From contig JAXLSU010000014.1 of assembly GCA_046330455.1 (NCBI GenBank), positions 1-64,000 of the forward strand: a stretch of DNA of 64,000 bases. The letters are read 5' to 3'. Source of the stretch: CAVQXR01 sp046330455. GTDB taxonomy: Bacteria; Actinomycetota; Thermoleophilia; Gaiellales; Gaiellaceae. The translations under genes and the position numbers were made by a program. A model generated the notes under the pieces. It saw only the letters and a list, made by a program, of their open reading frames with translations. It was not told the origin of the DNA and made no database searches. Position 1 is the first letter of the stretch, and the number at the start of each line of letters is the position of its first letter. This document shows positions 1 through 8,178 of this stretch, piece after piece.

Positions 1-615
1 GACCTCGACGCAGATCCGGCCGCCGTCGATGCCGACCTCGCAGCGGATCCGCGGCTCGCGCCCACGGTGCGCAGTCGGCCCGGGCTCCGGTTGACGGGCG
101 GGTTCGAGCCGTTCGAGCTCGCGGTCAGGGCGATTCTCGGGCAGCAGGTCTCCGTCCGCGGTGCGACGACGCTCGCCGGCCGTCTCGTCGAGCGTTTCGG
201 GGAGCCGCTGGCGCAGCCGAGCGGCTCGCTGACACACCTCTTCCCCCTGCCGGCCGCGCTCGCGGAGGCGCCGGTCGAGTCGATCGGCATGCCGCGGGCG
301 AAGGGGCGCGCTATCCGTGAGCTCGCTCGGGCCGTCGACGACGGTCTCGCACTCGGTCCCGACACCGATCCGGCCGAGCTGCGTGCCGGTCTCGTCGCCC
401 TCCCGGGGATCGGGCCCTGGACGGCCGAGTACGTGGCGATGCGGGCCGCCGGCGATCCGGACGCCTTTCCGGCCTCGGATCTCGGCCTGCGCATAGCGCT
501 CGGGAACGGAACGCCTGCGCCGGCCACCGAGGTCGCCCGGGCGGGAGAGGCCTGGCGCCCGTGGCGGTCCTACGCCGCGATGCGCCTCTGGTGGAGCCTC
601 GGAGCCGGGGGATGA
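1..615 (+). CDS. alkA: DNA-3-methyladenine glycosylase (AlkA type), 5' truncated by window edge
   Basis: This is the 3' part of a base-excision repair glycosylase that removes alkylated purines. Frame 1 is open from base 1, so the start lies outside the window and 204 residues are visible. I see the conserved helix ELAVRAILGQQVSV, the DNA-binding helix-hairpin-helix LPGIGPWTAEYVAMRA, and FPASDLG, whose Asp sits where the catalytic Asp of AlkA lies. In many actinobacteria this domain is fused to an Ada regulator domain upstream, which cannot be tested here. The TGA overlaps the ATG of the following alkyltransferase gene (ATGA), so the two repair genes form one operon. Confidence 0.9.
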   Translation, partial: DLDADPAAVDADLAADPRLAPTVRSRPGLRLTGGFEPFELAVRAILGQQVSVRGATTLAGRLVERFGEPLAQPSGSLTHLFPLPAALAEAPVESIGMPRAKGRAIRELARAVDDGLALGPDTDPAELRAGLVALPGIGPWTAEYVAMRAAGDPDAFPASDLGLRIALGNGTPAPATEVARAGEAWRPWRSYAAMRLWWSLGAGG

Positions 616-1118
616 GCGGCCTCGCTCACGCCTCGATCCGAACGCCGATGGGTCGCCTCGTCCTCGTCGGCTCGGAGCGCGGCCTCGTGCGGATCGGGCT
701 TCCGTCCGACCCGGAGGACGAGGTGATCGCGATGGTCGAGGCGGCGGCCTCGTCGCGCTCGACACACGACCCGGAGCGTCTCGCGGTGCCGCTCTGCGAG
801 CTCGAGGAGTACTTCGCCGGCGAGCGGCGGGAGTTCACGATGCCGCTCGACCTGCCTCCCGGTGACGGCTTTCGCAGGCGTGCGCTCGAGGCGATGTTCC
901 GGATCCCGTACGGGCAGACGATCAGCTACGGCGAGCTCGCGGCGCGGGCCGGAAACCCCGCCGCGTTCCGGGCCGCGGGCCAGGCGTGCGCGACGAATCC
1001 GCTCCCGATCGTGCTCCCCTGTCATCGCGTCCTGCGCAGCGACGGCAGCCTCAACTGGTACTCCGGCGGGCTGCAGTACAAGGAGCTCCTGCTCCGCCTC
1101 GAGGGCGCGATCCTCTGA
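612..1118 (+). CDS. ogt: Methylated-DNA--protein-cysteine methyltransferase
   Basis: Suicide repair protein that transfers O6-alkyl groups from guanine to its own cysteine. The 168-residue product is the normal length for Ogt. It has the C-terminal DNA-binding helix region (IPYGQTISYGELAARAGNP) and the PCHRV active site with Cys at about residue 137, followed by the usual YSGGLQYKELLLRLEGA tail. The ATG overlaps the stop of the AlkA-type gene; an upstream in-frame ATG at 561 would run inside alkA and is rejected. Together with alkA it makes a two-gene operon for alkylation damage. Confidence 0.95.
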   Translation: MSGLAHASIRTPMGRLVLVGSERGLVRIGLPSDPEDEVIAMVEAAASSRSTHDPERLAVPLCELEEYFAGERREFTMPLDLPPGDGFRRRALEAMFRIPYGQTISYGELAARAGNPAAFRAAGQACATNPLPIVLPCHRVLRSDGSLNWYSGGLQYKELLLRLEGAIL

Positions 1119-1123
1119 GGCCC

Positions 1124-1129
1124 TAGAAT
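1124..1129 (+). promoter_or_regulatory. -10-like hexamer before the diol dehydratase operon
   Basis: TAGAAT lies 10 nt before the ATG at 1140 and directly after the ogt stop. It resembles an actinobacterial -10 box (TANNNT). No convincing -35 box is visible. If real, the transcript would start close to 1140 and exclude the alternative ATG at 1128. Confidence 0.35.
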
Positions 1130-1139
1130 GCGCCGCACG

Positions 1140-3395
1140 ATGAGCGCGACCGACCGCAGCGGCGAGTCGCTCCGGGCCCAGTACTTCGCGACGCGACCGA
1201 TCAGCAGGGACAACCTCGTCCCCGAGGACCCCGCGCTCGGGCTCGTCGCGATCGAGAGCCCCTTCGATCCCGAGCCTTCGCTTCGGATCGAGCACGGCAG
1301 GGTCGTCGAGCTCGACGGGAGGAGCGAGGCCGAGTTCGACCTGATCGACGAGTTCATCGCCCGCCGCGGCATCGAGCTGTCGGTGGCGGAGGAGGCGATG
1401 GCGCTCGCTACCGTCGAGTTCGCCCGCCGCCTCGTCGACCCGGCGGTACCGCGCACCGAGATCACGCGCCTGGTCGCCGGGATGACGCCGGCCAAGGTCG
1501 CGCGAACGCTCGCGATGCTCGCCCCGGTGGAGATCCTGCAGGCGATGCAGAAGATGCGGGTTCGGCGTACCCCGTCGATCCAGGGGCACGTCACGAACCG
1601 GGTCGATCACCCGTTGCTGCTCGCCGCCGATGCGGCCGCTGCCGTTGCACACGGCTTCCGCGAGCTCGAGTCGACCGTGCCGATCCTGCGTGACTCGCCC
1701 TCGAACGCGCTCGCCCTGCTCGTCGGGAGCCAGGTCGCGGCGCCCGGTGCGCTCGTGCAGTGCTCGGTCGAGGAGGCGACAGAGCTCGAGCTCGGGCTGC
1801 GCGGCCTGACGACCTATGCGGAGACCGTGTCCGTGTACGGGACGGAGCAGGTGTTCGTCGACGGCGACGATACCCCGTGGTCGAAGGCGTTCCTCGCCTC
1901 GTGCTACGCGTCGCGCGGTCTGAAGATGCGCTTCACGTCGGGCTCCGGCTCGGAGGCCTTGATGGGCGCTACCGAGGGCCGGTCGATGCTCTACCTGGAG
2001 GTCAGGTGCATCGCCGTCACCCGCGCGGCCGGTTCGCAGGGCGTCCAGAACGGCGGCATCGACGGCGTCAACGTCACGGCCTCCGTGCCCGACGGCATGC
2101 GCGAGGTGATCGCCGAGAACCTCTGCGTGATGATGTACGACCTCGAGTCGTGCACGGGGAATGACACGCTCATGTCCTCGTCGGACATTCGTCGCACGGC
2201 CCACACGCTGCCGTTGCTCCTCGCCGGCTCGGACTTCCTGTTCTCCGGCTTCGGCTCGATCCCGGCCTACGACAACGCGTTCGGCCCGTCGAACTTCAAC
2301 GCCGAGGACATGGACGACTACCTCGTGATCCAGCGCGACTGGGGTTTCGAGGGCGGGCTTCGCTCCTGTGACGACGCGGCGCTGCTCGCCCTGCGGCGGC
2401 GGGCGGCCGAGGCCTGCCGCACCGTGTTCGAGGAGCTCGGGCTGGCCACGTTCTCGGCCGACGATGTCGAGGCCTGCGTCTATGCGCACGGCTCGCTCGA
2501 CGTTCCCGAGCTTCCGGGCGACCTCGTCCCGACGGCGGGCGACCGTATCCTCGAGCGCGGGATCACCGCCCTCGACGCGATCCGCATCCTGGCCGAGCAC
2601 GGCTACGAGGTCGAGGCCGAGCGCTCGCTCGAGATGCTCCGTCAGCGCCTGTACGGCGACTACCTCCAGACCTCGGCGATCTTCGACGAGGAGATGAACG
2701 TCCTCTCGGCTCTCACCGACCCGAACGACTACGCGGGCCCGGGGACCGGCTACCGGATGACGCCCGAACGCCGGCGAGAGGTCTCCACGGTTCGTCAGGT
2801 CTGGGCCCCGTCGGCGCTCGCCGCCGAGCAGGAGGCCGGGACGGGCTGCGTGAGGCTCGACCCGCTCGGCCCGGCAGCGGCCCGCGTCCGTCCCGACGAG
2901 ATCGTGATCGGGGTCTCGCCGGCCTACGCCGCCGAGATCTGGATGACGCTGTCCGGCCTCTCGGTCGGGGAGGCGCTGCGTCAGGTGCTCGCGGGGATCG
3001 AGGAGGAGGGTTTGACCGCGCGCATCGTTCGGGTCAGGAGGTCGATCGATCTCGGGCTGATCGGCTGGACTGCCGCCCAGCTCTCGGGGTCGGGCGTCGC
3101 GGTTGGACTGCAGGGGAAGGGGACGGCGCTCATCCACCGGGCCGACCTTCCACCGCTTGGCAATCTCGAGCTCTTCCCGATCGCGCCGCGCATCTCGGCC
3201 GAGCTGTACCGGGGCCTCGGTCGCAATGCGGCCCGTTACGCGAAGGGGGCGGGAGTCGAGCCCCTGCTGCTGCCCGAGTCGAGCGAGCCGCTCGGCCCGA
3301 AGTACCACGCCCGCGTCGTGCAGCTCGTCGCGATCGAGCGGCGCCTCTCGACACCTGACGACCCCGTGGAGCTCGAGGCGTCGTGGCCGACCTGA
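1140..3395 (+). CDS. B12-dependent diol/glycerol dehydratase, fused large and medium subunits
   Basis: Radical, adenosylcobalamin-dependent dehydration of 1,2-propanediol or glycerol to the aldehyde. The first ~550 residues match the large (alpha, PduC/DhaB1) subunit, with family segments such as FTSGSGSEALMG, VQNGGIDGVNVTASVP and SCTGNDTLMSSSDIRR. From about residue 555 onward the protein matches the medium (beta, PduD/DhaB2) subunit (DEIVIGVSPAY..., VRRSIDLGLIGWTAAQLSGSG, ...LYRGLGRNAARYAKG). PduC is about 554 and PduD about 224 residues, and the 751-residue product equals their sum, so this is a natural fusion and not a read-through. The start is placed at 1140, just after a TAGAAT box; ATG 1128 is the alternative. 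The small subunit gene overlaps the 3' end by 13 bp. Confidence 0.93.
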   Translation: MSATDRSGESLRAQYFATRPISRDNLVPEDPALGLVAIESPFDPEPSLRIEHGRVVELDGRSEAEFDLIDEFIARRGIELSVAEEAMALATVEFARRLVDPAVPRTEITRLVAGMTPAKVARTLAMLAPVEILQAMQKMRVRRTPSIQGHVTNRVDHPLLLAADAAAAVAHGFRELESTVPILRDSPSNALALLVGSQVAAPGALVQCSVEEATELELGLRGLTTYAETVSVYGTEQVFVDGDDTPWSKAFLASCYASRGLKMRFTSGSGSEALMGATEGRSMLYLEVRCIAVTRAAGSQGVQNGGIDGVNVTASVPDGMREVIAENLCVMMYDLESCTGNDTLMSSSDIRRTAHTLPLLLAGSDFLFSGFGSIPAYDNAFGPSNFNAEDMDDYLVIQRDWGFEGGLRSCDDAALLALRRRAAEACRTVFEELGLATFSADDVEACVYAHGSLDVPELPGDLVPTAGDRILERGITALDAIRILAEHGYEVEAERSLEMLRQRLYGDYLQTSAIFDEEMNVLSALTDPNDYAGPGTGYRMTPERRREVSTVRQVWAPSALAAEQEAGTGCVRLDPLGPAAARVRPDEIVIGVSPAYAAEIWMTLSGLSVGEALRQVLAGIEEEGLTARIVRVRRSIDLGLIGWTAAQLSGSGVAVGLQGKGTALIHRADLPPLGNLELFPIAPRISAELYRGLGRNAARYAKGAGVEPLLLPESSEPLGPKYHARVVQLVAIERRLSTPDDPVELEASWPT

Positions 3396-3781
3396 GCTAC
3401 CCACTTGCTTCCGGCGCGCCGTACGCCGTCCGCACCGCGTCCGGCCGTGCGGTGCCCGAGATCACGCTCGAGCGGGTGCTCGCGGGCGAGCTGGGAGCCG
3501 AGGACGTCCGCGTCAGCCCGGAGACGCTGCGCCTGCAGGCGGACTTCGCCGAGCGGGGCGGAAACCGCCAGCTGGCCGAGAACCTCCGTCGCGGAGCCGA
3601 GCTCGTCGGGTTCGGCGACGACGAGCTGCTCGCGTTCTACGACCGGCTCCGACCGGGGCGTTCGACCGCTGCCGAGCTGGACGCGCTCGCCGCGGAGCTC
3701 GAGGCGGGCGGTGCCGTACGCTGTGCCGAGCTCGTTCGCGAGGCGAGGCAGGCCTACGTGCGGCGGGGCCTGATCTCTTGA
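3383..3781 (+). CDS. Diol/glycerol dehydratase small subunit (PduE/DhaB3-like)
   Basis: Third (gamma) subunit of the B12 dehydratase, predicted to complete the complex with the fused large/medium subunit. At 132 residues it is shorter than enteric PduE (about 173) and lacks most of the N-terminal extension. It keeps the core TASGRAVPEITLERVLAGEL, then SPETLRLQADFAERGGNRQLAENLRRGAEL and LLAFYDRLRPGRS, which are typical of the family. The start ATG lies inside the 3' end of the fused gene and the stop TGA overlaps the TTG start of the peptidase gene, so translation is probably coupled. Which diol is used cannot be read from the sequence. Confidence 0.9.
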   Translation: MADLSYPLASGAPYAVRTASGRAVPEITLERVLAGELGAEDVRVSPETLRLQADFAERGGNRQLAENLRRGAELVGFGDDELLAFYDRLRPGRSTAAELDALAAELEAGGAVRCAELVREARQAYVRRGLIS

Positions 3782-4842
3782 GGCTTCGCGAGCTCGGGAT
3801 CGAGATCGGCGCGGACCGGCCGGGTGCCAACAACGCGATCACGGACGTGGCGGGCGTTCGGGTGGGGCACGCGACCGTGATCGAGGGCGATTCGGTACGC
3901 ACGGGCGTCACCATCGTCGTCCCGCACGGCGGCGAGATCGGTTTCGACCCGGTGTTCGCCGGGTGTCACCGGTTGAACGGCAACGGCGAGCTCACAGGTC
4001 TCGAGTGGGTGCGCGAGTCGGGTCTCCTCACGTCGCCGATCGGGCTCACGAACACGCACTCGGTCGGAGTCGTGCGCGACGCGATCATTCTCGACAGCCA
4101 CCGGCGTGCCGGACTCGGCGAGTGGTCACTACCCGTCGTCGGTGAGACCTGGGACGGCTGGCTGAACGACATCAACGGCATGCACGTGAAGCCCGAGCAC
4201 GTGTTCGCCGCGATCGAGGCTGCCTCGGACGGGCCCGTGCCCGAGGGTGCGGTCGGCTCGGGCACCGGGATGGTCTGTCACGCGTTCAAGGGCGGGATCG
4301 GAACCTCGTCGCGCGTCCTCGAGGCCGAGCACGGCGGCTACACGGTCGGCGTGCTCGTACAGGCAAACCACGGGGCGCGGGAGCGCCTCTCGATCGACGG
4401 CGTGCCCGTGGGGCGAGAGATCCCGGCCGAGCGCGTGCCGCTGGCCGGCTACTCCGCTCTCCCCGGCGCGGGCTCGATCATCATCGTCGTCGCGACCGAT
4501 GCGCCGCTGCTACCCCAGCAGTGTCATCGCATCGCCCAGCGGGCGGGCCTCGGCGTCGCCCGCACGGGCGGGGCCGGGGAGAACGGCAGCGGCGACATCT
4601 TCATCGCCTTCTCGACGGGAAACCGGAGCCTCGCCGGCGAGGGCACGCACGCGGTGACGATGCTCGGCAACGAGTCGCTGGATCCGCTCTTCTACGCGAC
4701 GATCGAGGCGACGGAGGAGGCGATCGTCAACGCGATGCTGCAGGCCGAGACGATGGCAGGCAAGGGCGGGGCCGTCGCTCATCGCCTCGAGCCGGATCTG
4801 GTCGTCGAGAGCTTCCGGCGGGCCGGCCGGCTCCCAGGCTAG
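3778..4842 (+). CDS. P1-family (DmpA-type) aminopeptidase
   Basis: N-terminal-nucleophile hydrolase of the L-aminopeptidase/D-esterase (DmpA, S58) family. The 354-residue product begins at TTG 3778, overlapping the small-subunit stop (TTGA). It shows AITDVAGVRVGHATV near the N terminus and NGSGDIFIAFSTGN near residue 270; the Ser after the Gly in this motif is the expected autoprocessing and catalytic nucleophile. It is locked into the dehydratase operon: 4 nt overlap upstream and an 8 nt gap to the reactivase downstream. That position suggests a job linked to the same substrate, for instance hydrolysing an amide or ester precursor, but nothing in the sequence proves it. Confidence 0.88.
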   Translation: MRLRELGIEIGADRPGANNAITDVAGVRVGHATVIEGDSVRTGVTIVVPHGGEIGFDPVFAGCHRLNGNGELTGLEWVRESGLLTSPIGLTNTHSVGVVRDAIILDSHRRAGLGEWSLPVVGETWDGWLNDINGMHVKPEHVFAAIEAASDGPVPEGAVGSGTGMVCHAFKGGIGTSSRVLEAEHGGYTVGVLVQANHGARERLSIDGVPVGREIPAERVPLAGYSALPGAGSIIIVVATDAPLLPQQCHRIAQRAGLGVARTGGAGENGSGDIFIAFSTGNRSLAGEGTHAVTMLGNESLDPLFYATIEATEEAIVNAMLQAETMAGKGGAVAHRLEPDLVVESFRRAGRLPG

Positions 4843-4850
4843 CGCGAGCG

Positions 4851-6557
4851 GTGCTCGTCGCCGGCGTCGACGTCGGGAACTCGACGACCGAGCTCGCGGT
4901 TGCGAGCCTCGATCCAGGGGGTGTGCCCGAGTGGCGGCTCGTTCTGCGGGCGCCCACGACCGGCCTGAAGGGCTCCGTCGAGTGTGCGGCGGGGGTCTCC
5001 GAGCTGCTAGGACGGGCAGAACGCCGGCTCGGCGAGCGTCCGCACCGGCTCCTGCTCTCCGAGTTGCACCCCGTTGAGGCGGGTCTTGTCGAGCTCGGAC
5101 GGATGGAGGAGCTGGATCTGGCACGAACGGCGATCGCGCGCCCGGCGAGCGCAACCCCGTCGGGTGAAGGCGTGGCCGTAGGGGTGCTCCGCCCGCTCGC
5201 GGCGCTCGCGGGCGAGAGCGGCGCGGAGCCGGTGCTCGCAGTGGTCGCCGGTGCGGACTTCGAGCAGGCGGCGGCGATACTCGGCGCGGCACGCTCGCGC
5301 GGTTGGAAGATCACGGGCGTCCTCGTCGAGGGTGACGACGCCGTCCTGATCGGCAACCGGTTCGACCGGACGATGCCGATCGTCGACGAGGTGACCGACG
5401 CCGCGAGGCTCCCGTTCGGGGCGCTCGCCGCGATCGAGGTCGCTCCCGCCGGCGGCGCGGTCGAGCAGCTCTCCGACCCGCTCCGCACCGCCGCCCTGCT
5501 CGGGCTACCGCCCGACGAGGCGCGGGCGGCACGCCACGCATCGCGCGCCGTCGCCGGCCACCGGGCAGCGGTCGTCGTGCGGGGTGAGCGCACCACATCG
5601 CCGCCACCGCAGTGCGCCGAGGTCGCACCGATCCGACTGCTCTCCCCCGGGGGGCAGGAGCTCCCGTTCGACGAGCGCGCAGACCCGCCGGCGCCCGGGT
5701 CGGTTCGCGCGATCCGTGGGGCTGCGGGCGACCGGGACCGCCTGCTCGACGTCGCCTGGTGCCCGCTCCCTTCTCCTCCCGACGATCCGGGCTTCTCGAG
5801 GCGGCTCGCATCGCGGCGGGCCGTGGCCGTGGCCCTGCTCGCCGAGGCCGATGCGAGCGGGCTCGTCGAGGCGCTCGCCGGGGAGGCTGCAGGCGGGGTG
5901 GAGGTGGTTGGCCGGGAGTCCGAGGCGGCCGTCCTCGGTGCCTCGACGACGCCGGGCGCCGGCCACGCCCCGTTCGTCCTGGATATCGGCGGCGGTACGG
6001 TGGATCTCCATCGCGAGCACGACACCGGGCGGCAGATGGTGGTGACGGCCGGGGCCGGCGACCTCGTGACGAGGATCTGCGCCGGCCTTCTCGCCTGCGA
6101 CCAGCCGCTCGCCGAGCGGGCGAAGCGGGTGCGATCGGCGTGGGTGGAGACCCCGTTCACGATCCATCACGAGGACGGAACCCGCGCGTTCCTCGGTGAG
6201 CCCGCCCCGTCACAGGCGGTCGCGCGCCTGTGCGCGCTCGACGGCCGGGAGCTCCGTCCGTTGCCGGTGCCGCTCGCCCCCGAGGTGTGGCGCGGGCTCC
6301 GTCGCGCCGCCAAGCGCGACGTGATCGGCCGCAACGTCCGCCGGGCGCTCGCCGCCGCCGGAGGCGTTCCGAGAGGCGAGCTCGTGACGCTCGTCGGCGG
6401 GTCTGCCTGCGACCCGGAGGTCGTCGATGCCGTCGCCGTCGAGCTGACCGATCTCGACGTCGCCGTGGCTCGCGGCGACGTGCTGGGCCGTCACGGGCCG
6501 CGAGCAGCCGTCGCCGTCGGTCTCGTCCTCGCATACGCCGGACGGGATTCGAGATGA
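4851..6557 (+). CDS. Diol dehydratase reactivase, large ATPase subunit (DdrA/PduG-like)
   Basis: Chaperone-like ATPase that expels damaged cobalamin from inactivated dehydratase. The 568-residue product starts at GTG 4851 with VLVAGVDVGNSTTE, an actin/Hsp70-type phosphate loop, and has a second nucleotide motif, FVLDIGGGTVDL, around residue 380. GNRFDRTMPIVDEV and LVGGSACDPEVVDAV are further family segments. It is a little shorter than enteric DdrA/PduG (about 610). It sits 8 nt after the peptidase gene. The long upstream open frame from 4521 only runs through that gene and is not used. Its partner DdrB follows after a 377 bp gap. Confidence 0.92.
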   Translation: MLVAGVDVGNSTTELAVASLDPGGVPEWRLVLRAPTTGLKGSVECAAGVSELLGRAERRLGERPHRLLLSELHPVEAGLVELGRMEELDLARTAIARPASATPSGEGVAVGVLRPLAALAGESGAEPVLAVVAGADFEQAAAILGAARSRGWKITGVLVEGDDAVLIGNRFDRTMPIVDEVTDAARLPFGALAAIEVAPAGGAVEQLSDPLRTAALLGLPPDEARAARHASRAVAGHRAAVVVRGERTTSPPPQCAEVAPIRLLSPGGQELPFDERADPPAPGSVRAIRGAAGDRDRLLDVAWCPLPSPPDDPGFSRRLASRRAVAVALLAEADASGLVEALAGEAAGGVEVVGRESEAAVLGASTTPGAGHAPFVLDIGGGTVDLHREHDTGRQMVVTAGAGDLVTRICAGLLACDQPLAERAKRVRSAWVETPFTIHHEDGTRAFLGEPAPSQAVARLCALDGRELRPLPVPLAPEVWRGLRRAAKRDVIGRNVRRALAAAGGVPRGELVTLVGGSACDPEVVDAVAVELTDLDVAVARGDVLGRHGPRAAVAVGLVLAYAGRDSR

Positions 6558-6934
6558 GACCGCCGCACGTCGAGCGCCAGCAGCCGGGCCGCGGAGCCGC
6601 GCCTGTTCGGCGCCCCGCACGGCTCTCCTCATCCCACGCGGCGCCTGCGGAGTCGCCGCTCGCCGCGCCTACACCCACACCCCCACCCGAGGGTGGGGAC
6701 CCCCGGCACCCTCGGGGTCCACGCTATCGAGGCGTAGCGCGCAGCTTCGTCACGTTCGGGCCGGATCTGTCGCGAGGTCGTGCCGGGTCGGAGCACGCCT
6801 CCCGGCCGGCTACCGTCGCACGGTACGGCGGATGTGGCCGGGCGAGCGTATGTGTACGGGCGAGGACGACGCCTGATCGGTTCCGGGCCGTCGTCCCTGG
6901 ACATGCCCGGGGCCACGGGGCGGGCTGAGGGAGC
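6558..6934. other. 377 bp gap inside the dehydratase operon
   Basis: There is no convincing gene between the two reactivase genes. An ATG at 6554 opens a frame to 6928, but its translation is Arg/Pro-rich and matches nothing I know. The stretch contains C-rich and G-rich tracts forming two strong inverted repeats at 6681-6720 (separate entry). It could hold an internal terminator, processing site or promoter for the small reactivase gene. Confidence 0.5.
6681..6720. terminator. Two overlapping perfect inverted repeats between reactivase genes
   Basis: Repeat one pairs CCCCACCC (6681-6688) with GGGTGGGG (6691-6698) across 2 nt. Repeat two pairs GGACCCC (6697-6703) with GGGGTCC (6714-6720) across 10 nt. 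They overlap by 2 nt (6697-6698), so the two stems may be mutually exclusive or stacked. There is no U-tract, so this may be an attenuator or mRNA-processing stem and not a classical terminator. Confidence 0.45.
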
Positions 6935-7303
6935 ATGGGACGAGCCGAGGAGCCGCCGACCGTCGTTGCGCTGCTCGCCGACGTCTCGGGTCGATCGCAG
7001 CTCGAGGCCGGCTTCGAGGAGGAGTCGGTCCCACTCGAGGTGCAGAGAATAGGCGGCGGTGAGCGCCTCGAGCTTGCCCGTGAGGCTGCCCGTCGCTCGC
7101 GGCTCGGGCTGGGAATCGGCAGCGACGGGGGTGGGCTCGCGCTCGTCCTCGCGGCGGCCCCGGCGCGGGCCTACTTCGAAGCTCCACCTTCCGCGGCCAG
7201 GGCCTTCGGGCATGCCGCGGCCCGGGTCGCCGCCCGCCGCCCGCTCCGCCCCGCGCACCCCGGAGCCGCGGACGCGGAAGTGACAGCAGGCGAGGCCCGG
7301 TAG
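6935..7303 (+). CDS. Diol dehydratase reactivase, small subunit (DdrB/PduH-like)
   Basis: Small subunit of the reactivating factor, which swaps with the medium dehydratase subunit to open the enzyme. The product is 122 residues, close to PduH (about 120). Family-like segments are LEAGFEEESVPLEVQ, LELAREAARRSRLGLGIGSDGGGLALVL and the C-terminal HAAARVAARRPLRP, which matches the conserved NAARL(V/I)KG.PFR region of PduH. The start ATG at 6935 has only a weak ribosome site. It is separated from ddrA by 377 bp, unlike the usual adjacency, but no other gene intervenes, so it is assigned to the same operon. Confidence 0.75.
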   Translation: MGRAEEPPTVVALLADVSGRSQLEAGFEEESVPLEVQRIGGGERLELAREAARRSRLGLGIGSDGGGLALVLAAAPARAYFEAPPSAARAFGHAAARVAARRPLRPAHPGAADAEVTAGEAR

Positions 7304-7348
7304 CGCCGGGTCAGGGCCGGCTCGTGCGGTCGACGCCGAGAATCCGGG

Positions 7349-7582
7349 CTACCCCTTCCCGTTCGCGCCGCGGAGCTCGGCGATCCGGATGATCTCCTGC
7401 CAGCGTCCCTTGCCGAGAAAGCCTGCCTTCGCGAGCCCCTGCTCGGCCAGCGTGCGGATCTCGCCCTCGAGCGCGGGATCGTGCGTGCGATAGGCAGCAT
7501 CGGTCAGCAGCTGGGCCGCCTTCTTGTCGCTGCCGGAAGCGAGCTCCTGCTTCGCCTCCTCGATCGTCGCGGACACGTCCAT
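7349..7582 (-). CDS. Small helical protein of unknown function
   Basis: I do not recognise this 77-residue protein. It looks real: codon use fits the neighbours and the ATG is preceded by GAAAGGACGGG at good Shine-Dalgarno distance. The sequence is predicted to be mostly helical (VSATIEEAKQELASGSDKK, then KKAAQLLTDAAYRTHDPAL) with a basic C terminus and resembles a single TPR-like helical pair, which is only an impression. It is convergent with the reactivase gene (45 bp between stops) and divergent from the VOC gene, with an AT-richer shared upstream region. Confidence 0.6.
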   Translation of the reverse strand: MDVSATIEEAKQELASGSDKKAAQLLTDAAYRTHDPALEGEIRTLAEQGLAKAGFLGKGRWQEIIRIAELRGANGKG

Positions 7583-7694
7583 GATTCCCGTCCTTTCTCG
7601 ATGATCGGAACGTAACGAAGTCTAATCTCTTGCTTCAAGAATCCATAGTCAATGACAGCAATGCTTTATTACCCCGTCCCGCTATCGTTGCGGC
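7583..7694. promoter_or_regulatory. Divergent upstream region with inverted repeat
   Basis: This 112 bp spacer is clearly AT-richer than its surroundings. It holds a perfect inverted repeat, TCTTG-CTT-CAAGA (7628-7640), and on the plus strand TATCGT (7683-7688) placed 6 nt before the GTG of the VOC gene. The minus-strand gene has a ribosome site here; the plus-strand gene has none and may be leaderless. Confidence 0.4.
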
Positions 7695-8147
7695 GTGCGC
7701 TCCACCGGCATCCATCACGTTGACCTCGTCGTGGCCGACATCGAGCGATCGCTTCGCTTCTACCGCGAGCTCCTCGGGCCGCTCGGTTGGCACGGGGTCT
7801 CGAACACGATCGGCGAGCGCGGCGAGACGATTCACTACCTCTACGGGCCCGGCTCGTCGCTCGGGCTCCGGCAGGCGTCGGGCGCGGGTACTGACCTCCC
7901 CGTCGATCGCTACCGGATCGGGCTCCATCACCTCTGCTTCGAGACCGCGTCGCTCGGGGCCCTCGTCGAGGCGTCCGAACGGCTTCGCGGCCTCGGAGCC
8001 TCGATCACGGACGGGCCGCGCGAGTTTCCCGAGTACCGGCCCGGCTACCACGCCGTCTTCTTTCTCGATCCCGACGGCCTGAAGCTCGAGCTCGTCTGGA
8101 CGCCGCCGGGAACGTACGACTACCAGCAGACGCCCTCCGGCGACTGA
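7695..8147 (+). CDS. VOC (glyoxalase/bleomycin resistance) family protein
   Basis: Single vicinal-oxygen-chelate protein of 150 residues: metal-dependent lyase, isomerase or dioxygenase fold. The two beta-alpha-beta-beta-beta modules are visible. STGIHHVDLVVADIERSLRF opens module one (His as metal ligand), GLHHLCFETASLGALVEASE opens module two, and FLDPDGLKLELVW near the end carries the usual Glu ligand. The start GTG at 7695 follows a TATCGT hexamer by 6 nt and has no ribosome site. The substrate cannot be told; the neighbours do not form an obvious pathway with it. Confidence 0.85.
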   Translation: MRSTGIHHVDLVVADIERSLRFYRELLGPLGWHGVSNTIGERGETIHYLYGPGSSLGLRQASGAGTDLPVDRYRIGLHHLCFETASLGALVEASERLRGLGASITDGPREFPEYRPGYHAVFFLDPDGLKLELVWTPPGTYDYQQTPSGD

Positions 8148-8178
8148 CCGCGCGGGGCCGTCCCGGCGTACCGAAGGC

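Noticed and set aside
1119..1139. Cobalamin riboswitch upstream of the B12-dependent dehydratase
   Set aside because: Only about 20 bp separate ogt from the dehydratase start, so there is no room for one.
570..3404. A 944-codon open frame on the minus strand
   Set aside because: It runs antisense to ogt and the diol dehydratase gene, is Arg/His-rich and has no recognisable domain. Long antisense frames are normal in very GC-rich DNA.
6554..6928. Open frame starting with an ATG that overlaps the ddrA stop
   Set aside because: The ATGA overlap is attractive, but the translation is Arg/Pro/Ser-rich, crosses the hairpins and resembles nothing; the true small reactivase gene starts at 6935.
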